Source: Maricurvus nonylphenolicus | GTDB taxonomy: Bacteria; Pseudomonadota; Gammaproteobacteria; Pseudomonadales; Cellvibrionaceae | Assembly (NCBI RefSeq): GCF_042854845.1 | Contig: NZ_AP031498.1 | Span: 5,518,001 to 5,582,000, forward strand | Length of the DNA stretch: 64,000 nt | Reading direction: 5' to 3' | Shown: positions 35,154 to 45,700 of the stretch, piece after piece | Position numbering within the stretch: position 1 is the first letter of the stretch | Layout: each line of letters opens with the position of its first letter | Notes under the pieces: model-generated | Seen by the model: only the letters and a program-made list of their open reading frames with translations | Database searches by the model: none | Told to the model about the DNA's origin: nothing | Translations under genes and position numbers: made by a program

Positions 35154-35817
35154 ATTGGTCGTCTATCAAGCGCTTCTCATCCAATGTACGCAGTAAATCC
35201 GGCCGAAATACCGCCAACATAGACACCATGGCGCCATTGATAAAACCTTCCGGAAACGCCATCAACAACAAGATATAACCGTACTCATTAAACGTCGTTG
35301 CTAAACCGTCACTGCCAAACAGGTTTATATACATCCAGGCCAAACCACTGAGCAGCAACACACTCAGCACAGAACCCAAAAAACCCACGCCAATGGTGTA
35401 AGCAAACAAATTAATATTAGGGATAGCACTGACCAGATGAAATATCCCCTGCACCAAGGTCACCGGGATGATAACCGTAAACAGGGCTTCGGTACCCAGG
35501 GTTTGTAACTCAACACCTAACCACACTCCCGACAATGCAATAGCAGCACAACCAATCACCACCGCCAGATGCCAACCGAACACCAACACAGCGGTGGTCA
35601 CTCCAAGTAGATGGAAACGCAATTGTTCCCCGGCGTGAATATCCATACTCCAGAAGAAACTGTAAAACAACAGGGAGAAAAACAATAAGTGCTGGCGCTC
35701 CTGGCGTGCAGTAAGGGCGTGCCAAGGCGCTTTGATAGCTGCCCAAATCAATATCGGCACTATGGCTATTAAGGGCAACAAATTAAAGACAATAAAAGAT
35801 TCGCTGAGGATTCGCAT
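35152..35817 (-). CDS. CbiM-like energy-coupling-factor transporter permease
   Basis: 221 residues with about six membrane helices. It resembles the CbiM/NikM family by the order of helices and by the FPEGFINGAMVSMLAVF C-terminal helix, typical of the ECF-type permeases in this clade. The family's invariant N-terminal His (MHI..., the cobalt/nickel ligand) is absent: the protein begins MRILSESFIVFNLL. No EcfT or EcfA gene is adjacent, so it either works with distant partners or alone. Substrate unknown. Confidence 0.65.
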   Translation of the reverse strand: MRILSESFIVFNLLPLIAIVPILIWAAIKAPWHALTARQERQHLLFFSLLFYSFFWSMDIHAGEQLRFHLLGVTTAVLVFGWHLAVVIGCAAIALSGVWLGVELQTLGTEALFTVIIPVTLVQGIFHLVSAIPNINLFAYTIGVGFLGSVLSVLLLSGLAWMYINLFGSDGLATTFNEYGYILLLMAFPEGFINGAMVSMLAVFRPDLLRTLDEKRLIDDQ

Positions 35818-35906
35818 CTAAAAGACAATCGCTAAACAATAGATAGCACCTTAATCGGTTCTGCCAGTGGAACCAACCACAAAGCAATACGTCCAAGAGG
35901 CTGTTA

Positions 35907-36731
35907 TTGGCAATACATTATGACGCATTTATGGGTTTCTTCAGAATAAAGCTCACCCTTTTCATACTGTTATTGGGTGTCAACAGCCCTTTACTACACG
36001 CCAGTGAGCCAGAACAGTATTGGACATTCAGTAGCGGCCCACAACAAACACAACTTATTGAGCTATACACATCGGAAGGCTGTAGCAGTTGCCCACCCGC
36101 TGAACGCTGGTTGAGCCAATTCAGGCACCACCCTGATCTGTGGCAACGCTATGTGCCGGTTGCCTTCCATGTCGATTATTGGGACTACCTCGGCTGGAAA
36201 GACCCTTTTGCCAGCTCACATTACTCCCAGCGCCAGCGAAACTACCGCCACAGAGGCAACAGCAGTTCGGTTTACACACCGCAATTTATACTTAACGGCA
36301 ATGAATGGCGCGGCTACTTTTCCCGCCCCAAACACAAGCTCCCGAGTGAAGCTGGGGTAAACACCGGACGTTTACTGCTCAACACGCAACGCATCGGCGA
36401 TATGTTTAACATTGAGACACAGTTTGATCCCCAATCTCAATATAAAACTCCACTGAGGCTGCACGTAGCATTACTCGGTGCCGATATAAACAACCCCGTT
36501 AAGCGTGGAGAAAATGCCGGTCGCACACTTCAGCACCACTTTGTGGTATTGCAACACCTGCAATATCCGTTGACCAAACGCCTACAGACATTGCACGCTA
36601 ATGCAACATTGCAACTGCCCCAACAACTACCCGCCAACAGCCAACTGGGGCTGGCAGGCTGGATCAGTAATCAGCAAGGGCACATCATTCAGGCAACGGG
36701 TGGTTGGCTGAATACAGACAATAGCCAATGA
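35907..36731 (+). CDS. DUF1223 thioredoxin-like secreted protein
   Basis: 274 residues. Hydrophobic N-terminus (FFRIKLTLFILLLGVNSPLLHA) is a signal peptide. LIELYTSEGCSSCPPAERWLSQF carries the family CSSC motif, and VAFHVDYWDYLGWKDPF and YTPQFILNGNEWRG are the conserved DUF1223 segments. The fold is thioredoxin-like; the partner is unknown. The TTG at 35907 has AAGAGG 7 bases upstream, while the ATG at 35931 has no ribosome site, so the TTG is preferred despite the longer N-region. It is followed closely by the MOSC gene (11 bp). Confidence 0.8.
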   Translation: MAIHYDAFMGFFRIKLTLFILLLGVNSPLLHASEPEQYWTFSSGPQQTQLIELYTSEGCSSCPPAERWLSQFRHHPDLWQRYVPVAFHVDYWDYLGWKDPFASSHYSQRQRNYRHRGNSSSVYTPQFILNGNEWRGYFSRPKHKLPSEAGVNTGRLLLNTQRIGDMFNIETQFDPQSQYKTPLRLHVALLGADINNPVKRGENAGRTLQHHFVVLQHLQYPLTKRLQTLHANATLQLPQQLPANSQLGLAGWISNQQGHIIQATGGWLNTDNSQ

Positions 36732-36741
36732 GAAAATCATC

Positions 36742-37239
36742 ATGCGCAGCCAACAGAAACTGCTCGCACGCTACCTGGAGAATATCCAACCGGGTCGGTT
36801 GGAATGGATTGGTTTACGCCCCGCCAGACGTGAAGCAATGCAAACAGTAAACAGTGTGCAGGCCATTGCCGAATATGGTCTGGAAGGTGATCGCCGCTGC
36901 GAGGCAACACCCGGCTCTGGTCGCCAGGTTACTTTCATCAGCCAGGAACATATTGACGTTATTGCAAGTTTGTTAGGGCGTAAATCACTGCAGCCGGCAT
37001 TACTGCGTCGTAATCTTGTAATCTCGGGAATCAACCTGAATATTCTTCGCCATCAGCATTTTCAAATCGGTAACGCGATCTTTCTCGGCACAGCACCATG
37101 CCATCCCTGCTCAAGGATGAATGAAGTGCTGGGGCCACAGGGTGCAGCGATGATGTATGGGCACGGGGGGTTGTGTGCCAAGATTATTCAATCAGGTGAC
37201 ATTAACATCGGAGACAGTTTGGTCCCTATTCAACGTTAA
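36742..37239 (+). CDS. MOSC domain protein
   Basis: 165 residues. The MOSC core is clear: GRLEWIGLRPARR, EYGLEGDRRCE, GRQVTFISQEHIDVIASLLG, LRRNLVISGINLN, and APCHPCSRMNEVLGPQGAAMMYGHGGLCAKI with the conserved Cys. MOSC domains bind sulfur on a Cys and serve in molybdenum cofactor sulfuration or in reductases such as YiiM. This short single-domain form is like YiiM but has no known substrate here. It is probably in one operon with the DUF1223 gene. Confidence 0.82.
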   Translation: MRSQQKLLARYLENIQPGRLEWIGLRPARREAMQTVNSVQAIAEYGLEGDRRCEATPGSGRQVTFISQEHIDVIASLLGRKSLQPALLRRNLVISGINLNILRHQHFQIGNAIFLGTAPCHPCSRMNEVLGPQGAAMMYGHGGLCAKIIQSGDINIGDSLVPIQR

Positions 37240-37348
37240 CCACATGCACTCAGTGCATCCGAGCATGCAAATTGGTCGTTTGTCAGCACCTTCGCAAGAG
37301 CGACACAATCAGGATATACGCCATATATATCCAAGGTAATCAATCACC

Positions 37349-38248
37349 ATGCTTGCGACACTTATTGACACTTTCCCATCTGGATTAAACGCCAAACGTA
37401 AAATCAAAGCACTCCAACAGCGACTTCCCGGCGATTATCACACCGTTGAACTGGATACCTGCTATATACGCTACAGAATGGCCGGTTCCGGCAAGCATAC
37501 TCTCGTATTGGCAACCGACCCGCCGATCAGCCTCGAATGTTATGACGAACTGATTGGCATCCTGGCCAAAGATTATCGGGTGATCGTATTTGAGTTACCC
37601 GGCTTTGGTTATTCGCTACCTAAAATCGGATTTGATTTTCGTTTCGATAACACTATCGAAATACTTATCCAATTACTCAAACACTGGAACTGTGGCCCTT
37701 ACGTGCTGTCGTTTCCCTGCGCAGCGGCATATTTTTCCATTGCCCTGGCCGAGCGATTCCCCCAGTGGGTTTCCCATCTGGCATTGATACAGGCACCTAA
37801 CTGGCAACAGGAGCAACTCTGGAAACACCGTCTGGATCCCAAATCCATACTCAACACACCAATCATGGGGCAAGTCTTCCTTAAGCTCGGCAAACGTAAA
37901 GTTGCTCGCCAGTGGGTAGAGTATGCGTCTAATACGCCACCCTTTACCCAGCACTCACAAGCGTTAATTGATAAACAACTGCACCATGGCGGTTGTTACT
38001 GTTTGGCCTCAGCGATGCAAAAGAGCTTAACGCCTGAAAGTCCTGCGCTGAGTGGATTCACACAGCCGGCCATCATGGTGTATGGCCAACAAGATTCATC
38101 CCACAAAAAAACGGATTTTGAAACCATTCGCGACTACAACCCCAGCATAGAAACCTGTGCCATTGATAAGGCGGGACACTTCCCTGAACTGGAAACACCA
38201 CAGCTGTTTAAAAACTATCTGGACAAGCTGATCTACGCATCCAATTGA
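37349..38248 (+). CDS. Alpha/beta hydrolase with predicted Cys nucleophile
   Basis: 299 residues, no signal peptide. The alpha/beta fold is seen in VIVFELPGFGYSLP (oxyanion side), a nucleophile elbow where the usual GxSxG reads SFPCAAA (Cys124), an acid turn VYGQQDS (Asp249) and the His loop KAGHFPELETP (His277). A Cys at the elbow is seen in dienelactone hydrolases; here the glycines are also replaced (Phe/Ala), so it could instead be a non-catalytic or altered member. The substrate is unknown. It converges on, and overlaps by 16 bp, the LysR gene. Confidence 0.65.
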   Translation: MLATLIDTFPSGLNAKRKIKALQQRLPGDYHTVELDTCYIRYRMAGSGKHTLVLATDPPISLECYDELIGILAKDYRVIVFELPGFGYSLPKIGFDFRFDNTIEILIQLLKHWNCGPYVLSFPCAAAYFSIALAERFPQWVSHLALIQAPNWQQEQLWKHRLDPKSILNTPIMGQVFLKLGKRKVARQWVEYASNTPPFTQHSQALIDKQLHHGGCYCLASAMQKSLTPESPALSGFTQPAIMVYGQQDSSHKKTDFETIRDYNPSIETCAIDKAGHFPELETPQLFKNYLDKLIYASN

Positions 38249-39117
38249 TGCTCAGCCAGCCATTGCACCATGGCGGTAATGGCTGGATTGTTATGGGTTT
38301 TGGGATAGACAAAATAATAATCGGCGGAGAGCGCTTGTTGAGGTTCAGTAAGAGGGATTAACTTCCCCTCATCCAAGTCACGCTGAACCATGGGAATTGC
38401 CCCCATTACCACACCCAAACCTTCTCGTGCGGCCTGCAAGGCAGTTTCTGCATCATCAAAATATAAAGATTCAGCAGGGCTCAAAGATGCCAAGTCAAAA
38501 TGATGTTGCCAGCGCTCCCACAAGTCAGTCTGATGGGTAGAATGAAACCAGCTCAACTTATTAAGCACACTCAAATCGCCATTCCAGCCGTGGCGCTGAA
38601 GCAAGCCAGGACTGGCGAGCGGGATCATATACTGGCGGTGTAGCTTCATTACCTCAGTATGGGCATCTGCCTTTGCATCGAAGCGAAAGCATCCATCAAT
38701 TTTTGTGCTATCAAAGGTTTTGTACGTCAGGGCAGACTCAAAGGTAAGGCGAATATTTTGGTGTTGTTTGGTGAAGGCGTGTAAACGTGGCAACAGCCAA
38801 TTATTGGCAAAATAGGGTTGTGCGCTTAATCGTAACTGTAACTGCCCTTGAGGGGATATTGAGGACACGGCTGAAGATAGCAAACCCAATGCCTGACTAG
38901 CCGCCTCAAATAATTCCTGCCCTTCTGCTGTTAATTGCAAAGACCGGTTGCCCCGCTCAAACAAAGCAACGCCTATATCCTCTTCCAACCCACTGATTTG
39001 GCGGCTAACGGCCGATGCAGACAGACACAGTTCATCGGCAGCGTCTTTAAAACTTAACCTGCGAGCGGCAACCTCGAAGGTTCTTAGTGTGTTTAGTGAG
39101 GAGGGTAGGGCGCGCAT
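38233..39117 (-). CDS. LysR family regulator, GcvA/AmpR-like
   Basis: 294 residues. The helix-turn-helix is in AARRLSFKDAADELCLSASAVSRQISGLEEDIG, followed by LFERGNRSLQLTAEGQEL, the typical GcvA-type wing. The effector domain (about 90-290) is complete. Family members control nearby genes, so the alpha/beta hydrolase and the MOSC/DUF1223 group are candidate targets, although the hydrolase gene converges with it. Cytoplasmic. No operator was identified; the upstream 110 bp contain the motif ATTTTATAGTCTAAT. Confidence 0.85.
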   Translation of the reverse strand: MRALPSSLNTLRTFEVAARRLSFKDAADELCLSASAVSRQISGLEEDIGVALFERGNRSLQLTAEGQELFEAASQALGLLSSAVSSISPQGQLQLRLSAQPYFANNWLLPRLHAFTKQHQNIRLTFESALTYKTFDSTKIDGCFRFDAKADAHTEVMKLHRQYMIPLASPGLLQRHGWNGDLSVLNKLSWFHSTHQTDLWERWQHHFDLASLSPAESLYFDDAETALQAAREGLGVVMGAIPMVQRDLDEGKLIPLTEPQQALSADYYFVYPKTHNNPAITAMVQWLAEHQLDA

Positions 39118-39174
39118 AGGTTGACTATTTTATAGTCTAATTAAAGAGGTAACAATTAAAAGTGTCCGTTAAAC

Positions 39175-39197
39175 TGGGGGAGGTTCACTCTGCCCCC
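39175..39197 (-). terminator. GC-rich hairpin after the immunity gene
   Basis: Stem GGGGG / CCCCC (39175-39197) with an 11-nt interior that can pair weakly. On the minus strand it lies about 35 bases after the immunity gene stop. No good T-run, so a terminator is only possible. Confidence 0.35.
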
Positions 39198-39229
39198 TTG
39201 AATTGTGGATGACCCCTTTAATCTAACCT

Positions 39230-39700
39230 CTAATCAGTTGAAGGTCGTAATAGATTTAAAAAAGATTCAAAATCATCAGCCACTGGGCAAACCAGTAACT
39301 TTCCATCCTCACCCTGATAATCGTGAAACATTAATACCACAGGAGGATTATCACTTTCTGGGCAGGATCGATAGTCAAAACAGATATAATCGCCGTTAGC
39401 TGAGCAGCCAAAGCAAACAACCTCTTTATGGCCATACACATCGTGATCTTGATTATTTTCTATCTTTCCAGATTCCGAAGAAAGTTCCCCAAAACCAAAA
39501 AAGGTAATATCCCGAGAAGAAACTGAGTTATCAGTAAGGCTCATAAAATCAAAGAATGAAAACTCTGGGATTAACTCATTATGCCTCGCAATTAAATCTC
39601 TATATGTCGAGGGAAACTTTATTTCAAAATCCCTTTCGAACTCATCTATAAACAAGGGATCGATCTCGCCACTATCATGAAACACTTCCAATTTTTTCAT
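39230..39700 (-). CDS. SMI1/KNR4 (SUKH) family immunity protein
   Basis: 156 residues, acidic. The SUKH fold is shown by IDEFERDFEIKFPSTYRDLIARHN (first helix pair), ITFFGFGELSSE, VVCFGCSANGDYICFDYR (central strands) and VVLMFHDYQGEDG with the closing helix FESFLNLL. Such proteins neutralise nuclease toxins, often of the HNH/WHH type, by direct binding. The gene overlaps the 3' end of the tpsA gene by one base in TAATG, so toxin and antidote are coupled. It should act in the cytoplasm of the producer. The exact complex has not been shown. Confidence 0.85.
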   Translation of the reverse strand: MKKLEVFHDSGEIDPLFIDEFERDFEIKFPSTYRDLIARHNELIPEFSFFDFMSLTDNSVSSRDITFFGFGELSSESGKIENNQDHDVYGHKEVVCFGCSANGDYICFDYRSCPESDNPPVVLMFHDYQGEDGKLLVCPVADDFESFLNLLRPSTD

Positions 39701-42700
39701 TATTTCCCCTTATCCAAAGCATCACCTATATGAGAAACAGCTTTATGCACATCGGTTGGGACCAACTGCATCTTACCACTTGCATCATGATGCCATGTGA
39801 ATCCTTGAATTTTTGGCTTCTCTGCATTGATTTGCTTTAACTGAAGCGGAGTAAAATCATCAGTACTAACGTCTCCGCGCGCAATAGCACTCTTCAGGTC
39901 TCTTGTTGCCTGAGGAAACTGAGAATCATAGTCTACGCTCTTATCAATACGTGTAGTGAATTTTGTGTGGTCATCAAAGACAACAAGTCCGCGACTATCG
40001 TATGGAATATTTGCAGTCGTAGATTCCCCTGTAACAGGGTCTTCGTATTTTACACGGACAGCCTTGTTACCATAAGAATCAGTAATGACCTCAACGCCTT
40101 TTTCTGGGTTAGAATTTACCCTTTGCAACGGATCTTTAGGATTAGTTGTAGAAGTTACGTTTTCCTCACCAAAAACATGCTCTAGATCTTCACGTTTTTT
40201 ATTTGGATCGTATGGACCGGTATCGCCTACGCGATCATCAGGTTTAGCATTTGCATGTCCACTATCTGGACCATCCGGTCCCCGATTCCCAACCCCACCA
40301 TCAGCCAAATCCGTAGCCGCATCACCACGCATGTCTGGCAGTTTATTAACTACCGCAGGCAAAGCACCTATAGCCGCAAGCTTCTTGAACGGATTAACAA
40401 CACTCAAACCGTCCTGAACTTCTTCAACCTGCTTATCATAGTAACGGTTTTGATCTTCGTAAAGATCATGCCGGTATATCTCTGTTAATAGATCCCGTTT
40501 AAAATCTTCTGCTAATTCAGGAAGTGCTTCTATCAAAGCCTGCTCAGCTTCTTGCGGGTGCTCTTTAGCCCAATCGTAAAACGCGATAGCTTTTTCGTAA
40601 TTTTCAGCATCCAACAATGCTTTAGAGGTCTGGTAGAGGTCATCTCCAGACTCATAGATTTCTTTAGCTGTACCGTGAACTGTGGCTGCGGCAGTCACCA
40701 AGTCCCAGTTTTTCTCAACTATATCTCCTATTGTTTCCTTAGGTTTATATAGGTCATCTTTTATGTCACCGTACTGATACAGGTACATATCTCCATTCTT
40801 ATACTCATCCTCCGTTGAGGTGAGCATGAAGCGTTTATTACCTTGATCATCTATGAAGGTTATTGTTTGTGCATTTTTACTTATGTACTGTTTAGCCGAC
40901 TCAGTAACATTTGGGTCATTAGCTAACTGCTTTGCCCACTCCTCATCGTTCATGGCTTGAGCTGTGGCCATGAGCTCTGCCTCTGCGTCTTGAGCTGTAA
41001 TGCCGCGTTCGTCAGCATAACCTTGAATGTTATCTTTTAACCACTCAACTTCAGTCTTATGCAACTGCCGATTAAACTTATCCGCATTCCCCGCAATCAA
41101 CCCACCATCGACTGAACTACCACCAACAGCCGAACTAGCCGCAGCACCCAAAATCACCGCCAACGCGTTACGCGTTTCAGCATCATCAGGAAGAGCATCT
41201 CCAAGCTTCTGGTTTACCAGCTCATTAACACCGGCTGCCGCTGCACCACTGGCAAAATCACCTCCACCCAGAGAGGTTGCTATACCACCAACAATGGCAT
41301 GAGCCAGCTCTTTTGAAATAGCTGGCTTGGTTTCTTCTACTCTAGCCTCAAGCTCTTCTATATCTACCGGATAAGGCTTACCTTCTTTCTCGGCTTTTCT
41401 TGCAGCCTTTAACTCATCTTTAGCATTCTCGTGTTCTTGATAATAATCACCCACCCTGCGATAAGCTTCCTCCGAAAAGACCTCAACCAACTCACGGGTC
41501 TCTTCAAGATCACGCTGTACCTCTTCGGCATCAAAAACATTCTCCAGCGGAGTATGAGCGTCATCAGCGTTGTCCGCTAAACCATCAAGGCTATTCTGAT
41601 CAATCTCTTTGCCTGCAACGGTTATCGTCGCTTGGCTAATAGCCGAACGAGTAGTACTGGAAGCCTCATCAGAGTCACTGGCAGCACCTCCGCCAATACC
41701 CATGGGGCTATTACCATCGCCTTCAGACTGATTGAAGCTTGTGCTAACACTAATGCTGACACTTTTAGCATCGTAACGAGAGACATTTTCCAGCTCATCA
41801 TAAGATAGGCTGGCTGTTTCCAGACGGTTATTAGCGCTCTCACCTTCGGCAACAATCACAGCGCCTTTTAGTTCTGTGTTGCCGCCCACCTGAACATCAA
41901 AGCCATCTTCACCGGCAAAAATACCACTCTGCTCCTGCACACTGCGGTGCTCGGCTTCAATTTCTGTTTGGCTATAGGCCAGATTTACACTTACTGGCGC
42001 CTGAGACCCAATACCCACCGACACACCCGCACTGGCATGCTTCTGCTCGGATTCATAGGTAGATTCATCCTGTTGGCTACGAATGGTAAGATCACCACCA
42101 GTCTGCAGCGAAACTTTGTCACCTTTAATTCGAGCCCCTTCCAACAGAGTATCGTTATCAGCCACGATCGTAACATCACGGCCATTAATGTCTGTTTCCA
42201 GATACTGATCATTTGAAGAGTGTGTATAGCCTTCGCCTTTATTGCCATTGGCAAATATACTTAAGCCGTTTTTACCGCCTTCACCTTGGCCAACAGCTAC
42301 TTTTAAGCCGACAGCCCAACCACTACTGCTGTTTTCACTGTTGTAATCGTTCTGGTTTTTCGCTGCTGCCAGGGTTATATCATTAGCCGCTTGAAGGGAT
42401 ACTGTGTCGCCGTTTATTTCACTGCCTATTGCTGTGATATTACCTGCTACATCATTAGCTGCTTCACCGCGTGCAATAACTTCCGCAGTCCCACCAGCAT
42501 TCACACGGCTACCCACAGCATTATGGACTTCATTTATGCTGTGACTTTCGCTTTTGCTGCTGCCAACACTGATACTGACTTCCACACCCGCTTTGGTGAA
42601 GTCACCGTTGGCTATGGCCTCAGCGGTGTCTTTTAGCTCATGTAAATCCTCCGCCAGACGAGCTGCTCTTAGCGCATACAAGGCCTGCAAACGCTCGTCT

Positions 42701-45700
42701 TCAACCTCACCTCCGCGCTCTATACTATGGGAAAATTCCTTGGCGGTTTCGACTCCTTTGGCACTAACCGACAGTGAAACTCCACTCTGTTTAAATTCCT
42801 GCTTTTGCTCCTGGGTGTAGGTGTTATAAGCATGATTCAAAGTGACGTTCTTACCCTCGATATGTACATCACCATCAGCAAAGGCTTCTGAAGCAGTGAC
42901 CGTCACATCATCATTGGCCGCAATGGAAACATCACCCTGCAAGCTGCCAATCAGCGTGCCACGCTGAATAACTTCCTGCGTGTCGGTTGACTGGGACTGT
43001 TTTTGCGAACCGACGGTAATGCTGCCACCACTGGCGAAGATGCCGGATTTGGTTTTCTTCTCATAGTGGTAACTGGATGCCGTATCCTGAGCGCTGCTGA
43101 GTGTGATATCACCACCCGCCGCCAAGGATAGATCACCTTCAGAAACCACCTGAGCACCTTGCAGGGATTGATCTTCACCGGCAATCAGTTGGGTTTCCCC
43201 TCCGGCAGAAAGGACCGAAACAACAGAGGTTGTTTGGGCATTACTGTTAATCGTGGTTTTTGATTTACCGCTCAGGCCGCCGGAGCTTTTTTGTTTGTAG
43301 ACATAACTGGATGTCATATTTTCGGCTGCATCCACCGTCAGGTTGCGCCCGGCATGGGCGATAAGATCCTGGCCGGCTTCGGCCTTACTGGCGGTTATAG
43401 TGACATCACGGCTGTCATTGGCAGCAATGCCCGCCTCGGTTTTAGCGGTATTGATCATCAGATCACCGCCCGCCTTAATCAGGCTACCCTGCTGGGTGAT
43501 GGAATCTTTTCTTATCAGGACTTCACTGGATCGACCAAAACTGCCTTCATCCTTTTCATAAAATTCATAGTGATGCTCATCCTGTACCGAAGATACAGTC
43601 AGGTCACGCTGGGTACGAATACTGACATCATTACCCGCCGTTACTTGCGAGCCTGAAATTTCAATGTCTTTGCCGGCATTTAATGTGAGATTGTTCGCAA
43701 CAGTTAACTCGGAGGTTTCATGGCTGATGGTATCTTCCATCATGTGGCCATTGCGCCAACTATAGGCGTGGCGATCCCGGGTTTGTACTGCCGTTATGGT
43801 AATACCTTCGCCTGCGTTGAGTTCAGCATTGCCGCCGCTGGTAACGTCGGAGGCAGCAATATCGATAGACTTGTTGGCACCCAGTGATAAGTTGTTATCT
43901 GCCGTGATGCTTGCCCGGTGTCCCACTTGGGTTGTGATATGCCCGGCCTCACCACGCCAGGTTTTACCCCACTCGGTTTGGGTGACTTCGGTTTTATTTT
44001 GAATGGAGCCTTCGCGACTCACCAGGCTGACATTTTCACCGCGCATACTGCCGCCTATATTGGCAATATCAGTGCGGGATTCAACTTCTAGCGCGTTGTT
44101 GGCAATTAAGGCTCCACGGTTGTTGATCCCCTTGTCCGACTGAAGGAATAGATCCTGAGACGATAGGGCACCGCTGTTATTGATGTCACCAGCTGCGGTC
44201 ATTAGCTGTACACTGTCACCGGTAATGACTGCACCGCCTCGGGCGATGGAATTCTCATTGACACTGGCCAGGTAGAGTTCTGGAACCAGCACGAGCTGCC
44301 CTTCAACTTCACGCTCTACCATCCAGATCATATCTTGGGTTAACGCGGAGACTTGTTCATCTGTCAGGCTAATACCGAAACTGAAATCCAGAAGCTCCGA
44401 TTGCGCCACGGCATTGTCCATCAGTGATTGCATCCAGTTCAGCTCAGAGCCAAAACCGATATGGGCCACTTGTCCGGTCGCGTTATAGGCGGCTTGCCTC
44501 ACTAACTGGGTTTCATAATAACCATCCCCCAGGCGTTTGGTGATACCGTCGGTATCAATACCTAAACGTCCCAGCAGGTAATCTGAGCTGATGAAGTTGC
44601 CATAGTCCGCAAACAGGGGATCACTTTCTACCAGATAGGGGTGATTAGCCTCAGGGGTTATGGTGAATACGCCTGTTCCACGTTGTGGTAAGAGATCTGT
44701 GATGGCGATAGCCGTGTTGGCATTAACTCTATCGACGTCATCATTATCAACTACCGCTGTAATCGTTGACTGTCCGTCGGCTACGCTTTGAACAGAATTA
44801 TTGTTACTTACATCACCTACACTGGATAGCTGTGCATCACTATCCTGGAAGTTAATTGGATTAATGCTAGCTCGCTGGCCTTGTGTCGTTGAACTATCCA
44901 GGGTTTCCACACCGATATTACTCGGTGTCGTGGTGTATTCAGCGATGTTGACGTTATCAATCTGGCCGGTAAAGCTGCCGGTAATGCTGCCACCTGCCTG
45001 AATGGTCCCTGTGGCTTGTGAGCCTGCGGTATAGGTTTCGGTGTAATGGGTGCGATTAAATTGACGCATCCAGCTTGGAATAGGCTTACTCGTTAACCGA
45101 AGTTGATTCCAGTTATCAAGTGGTCGATATCTAGTAACAGTAAATTTACTGATTCGGGCCTCATATTGCTCACTCAATCCTGCCGGATATAAGTGATCGC
45201 TTTGCATGCGTCGGTAAGTACCATCAGTTGTTCTAGCCTTCCATCGTTCATAAACGGTTTTTTCACCACCAGCGTAACCAACATTGGTCAAGCTATCGCC
45301 GGTCATAGTCAAATCACCAACAGCAGTAATAGCGCTGTATTCATTGGTAATACTACCGCCAACCAATGTCATATCGGCACCAGACAGTAAATAGGCTGTC
45401 GGTGAATCCTGGCTAATGACATCGGTGTAATAACTGTAGGCTTCCCAGTACCAGGTGTAGTTATCGCCGCTACAGTCGGTACACCAGTAATTCACACCAG
45501 AATTAGACGTTAAGGATGAAGATACAGAGAACTGTGATTTTCGATTTATGATGGCATTTGCCGCGATGGACAAATTGCCATTATAGGCATTAATCGTGCC
45601 TGAGATATTCTCAACCTGACCGGTGCTTGAGGTTATATCTATGTTGTTATTTGCAAAGAGCGTTCCGTAATTGTTAGTCAGGTTTTGAACCAACGCTAAC

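Noticed and set aside
39160..39200. Possible remnant of an insertion-sequence end near GTGTCCGTTAAACTGGGGGA
   Set aside because: It vaguely resembles a transposon terminus, but no partner repeat, target duplication or transposase was found around the TPS locus.
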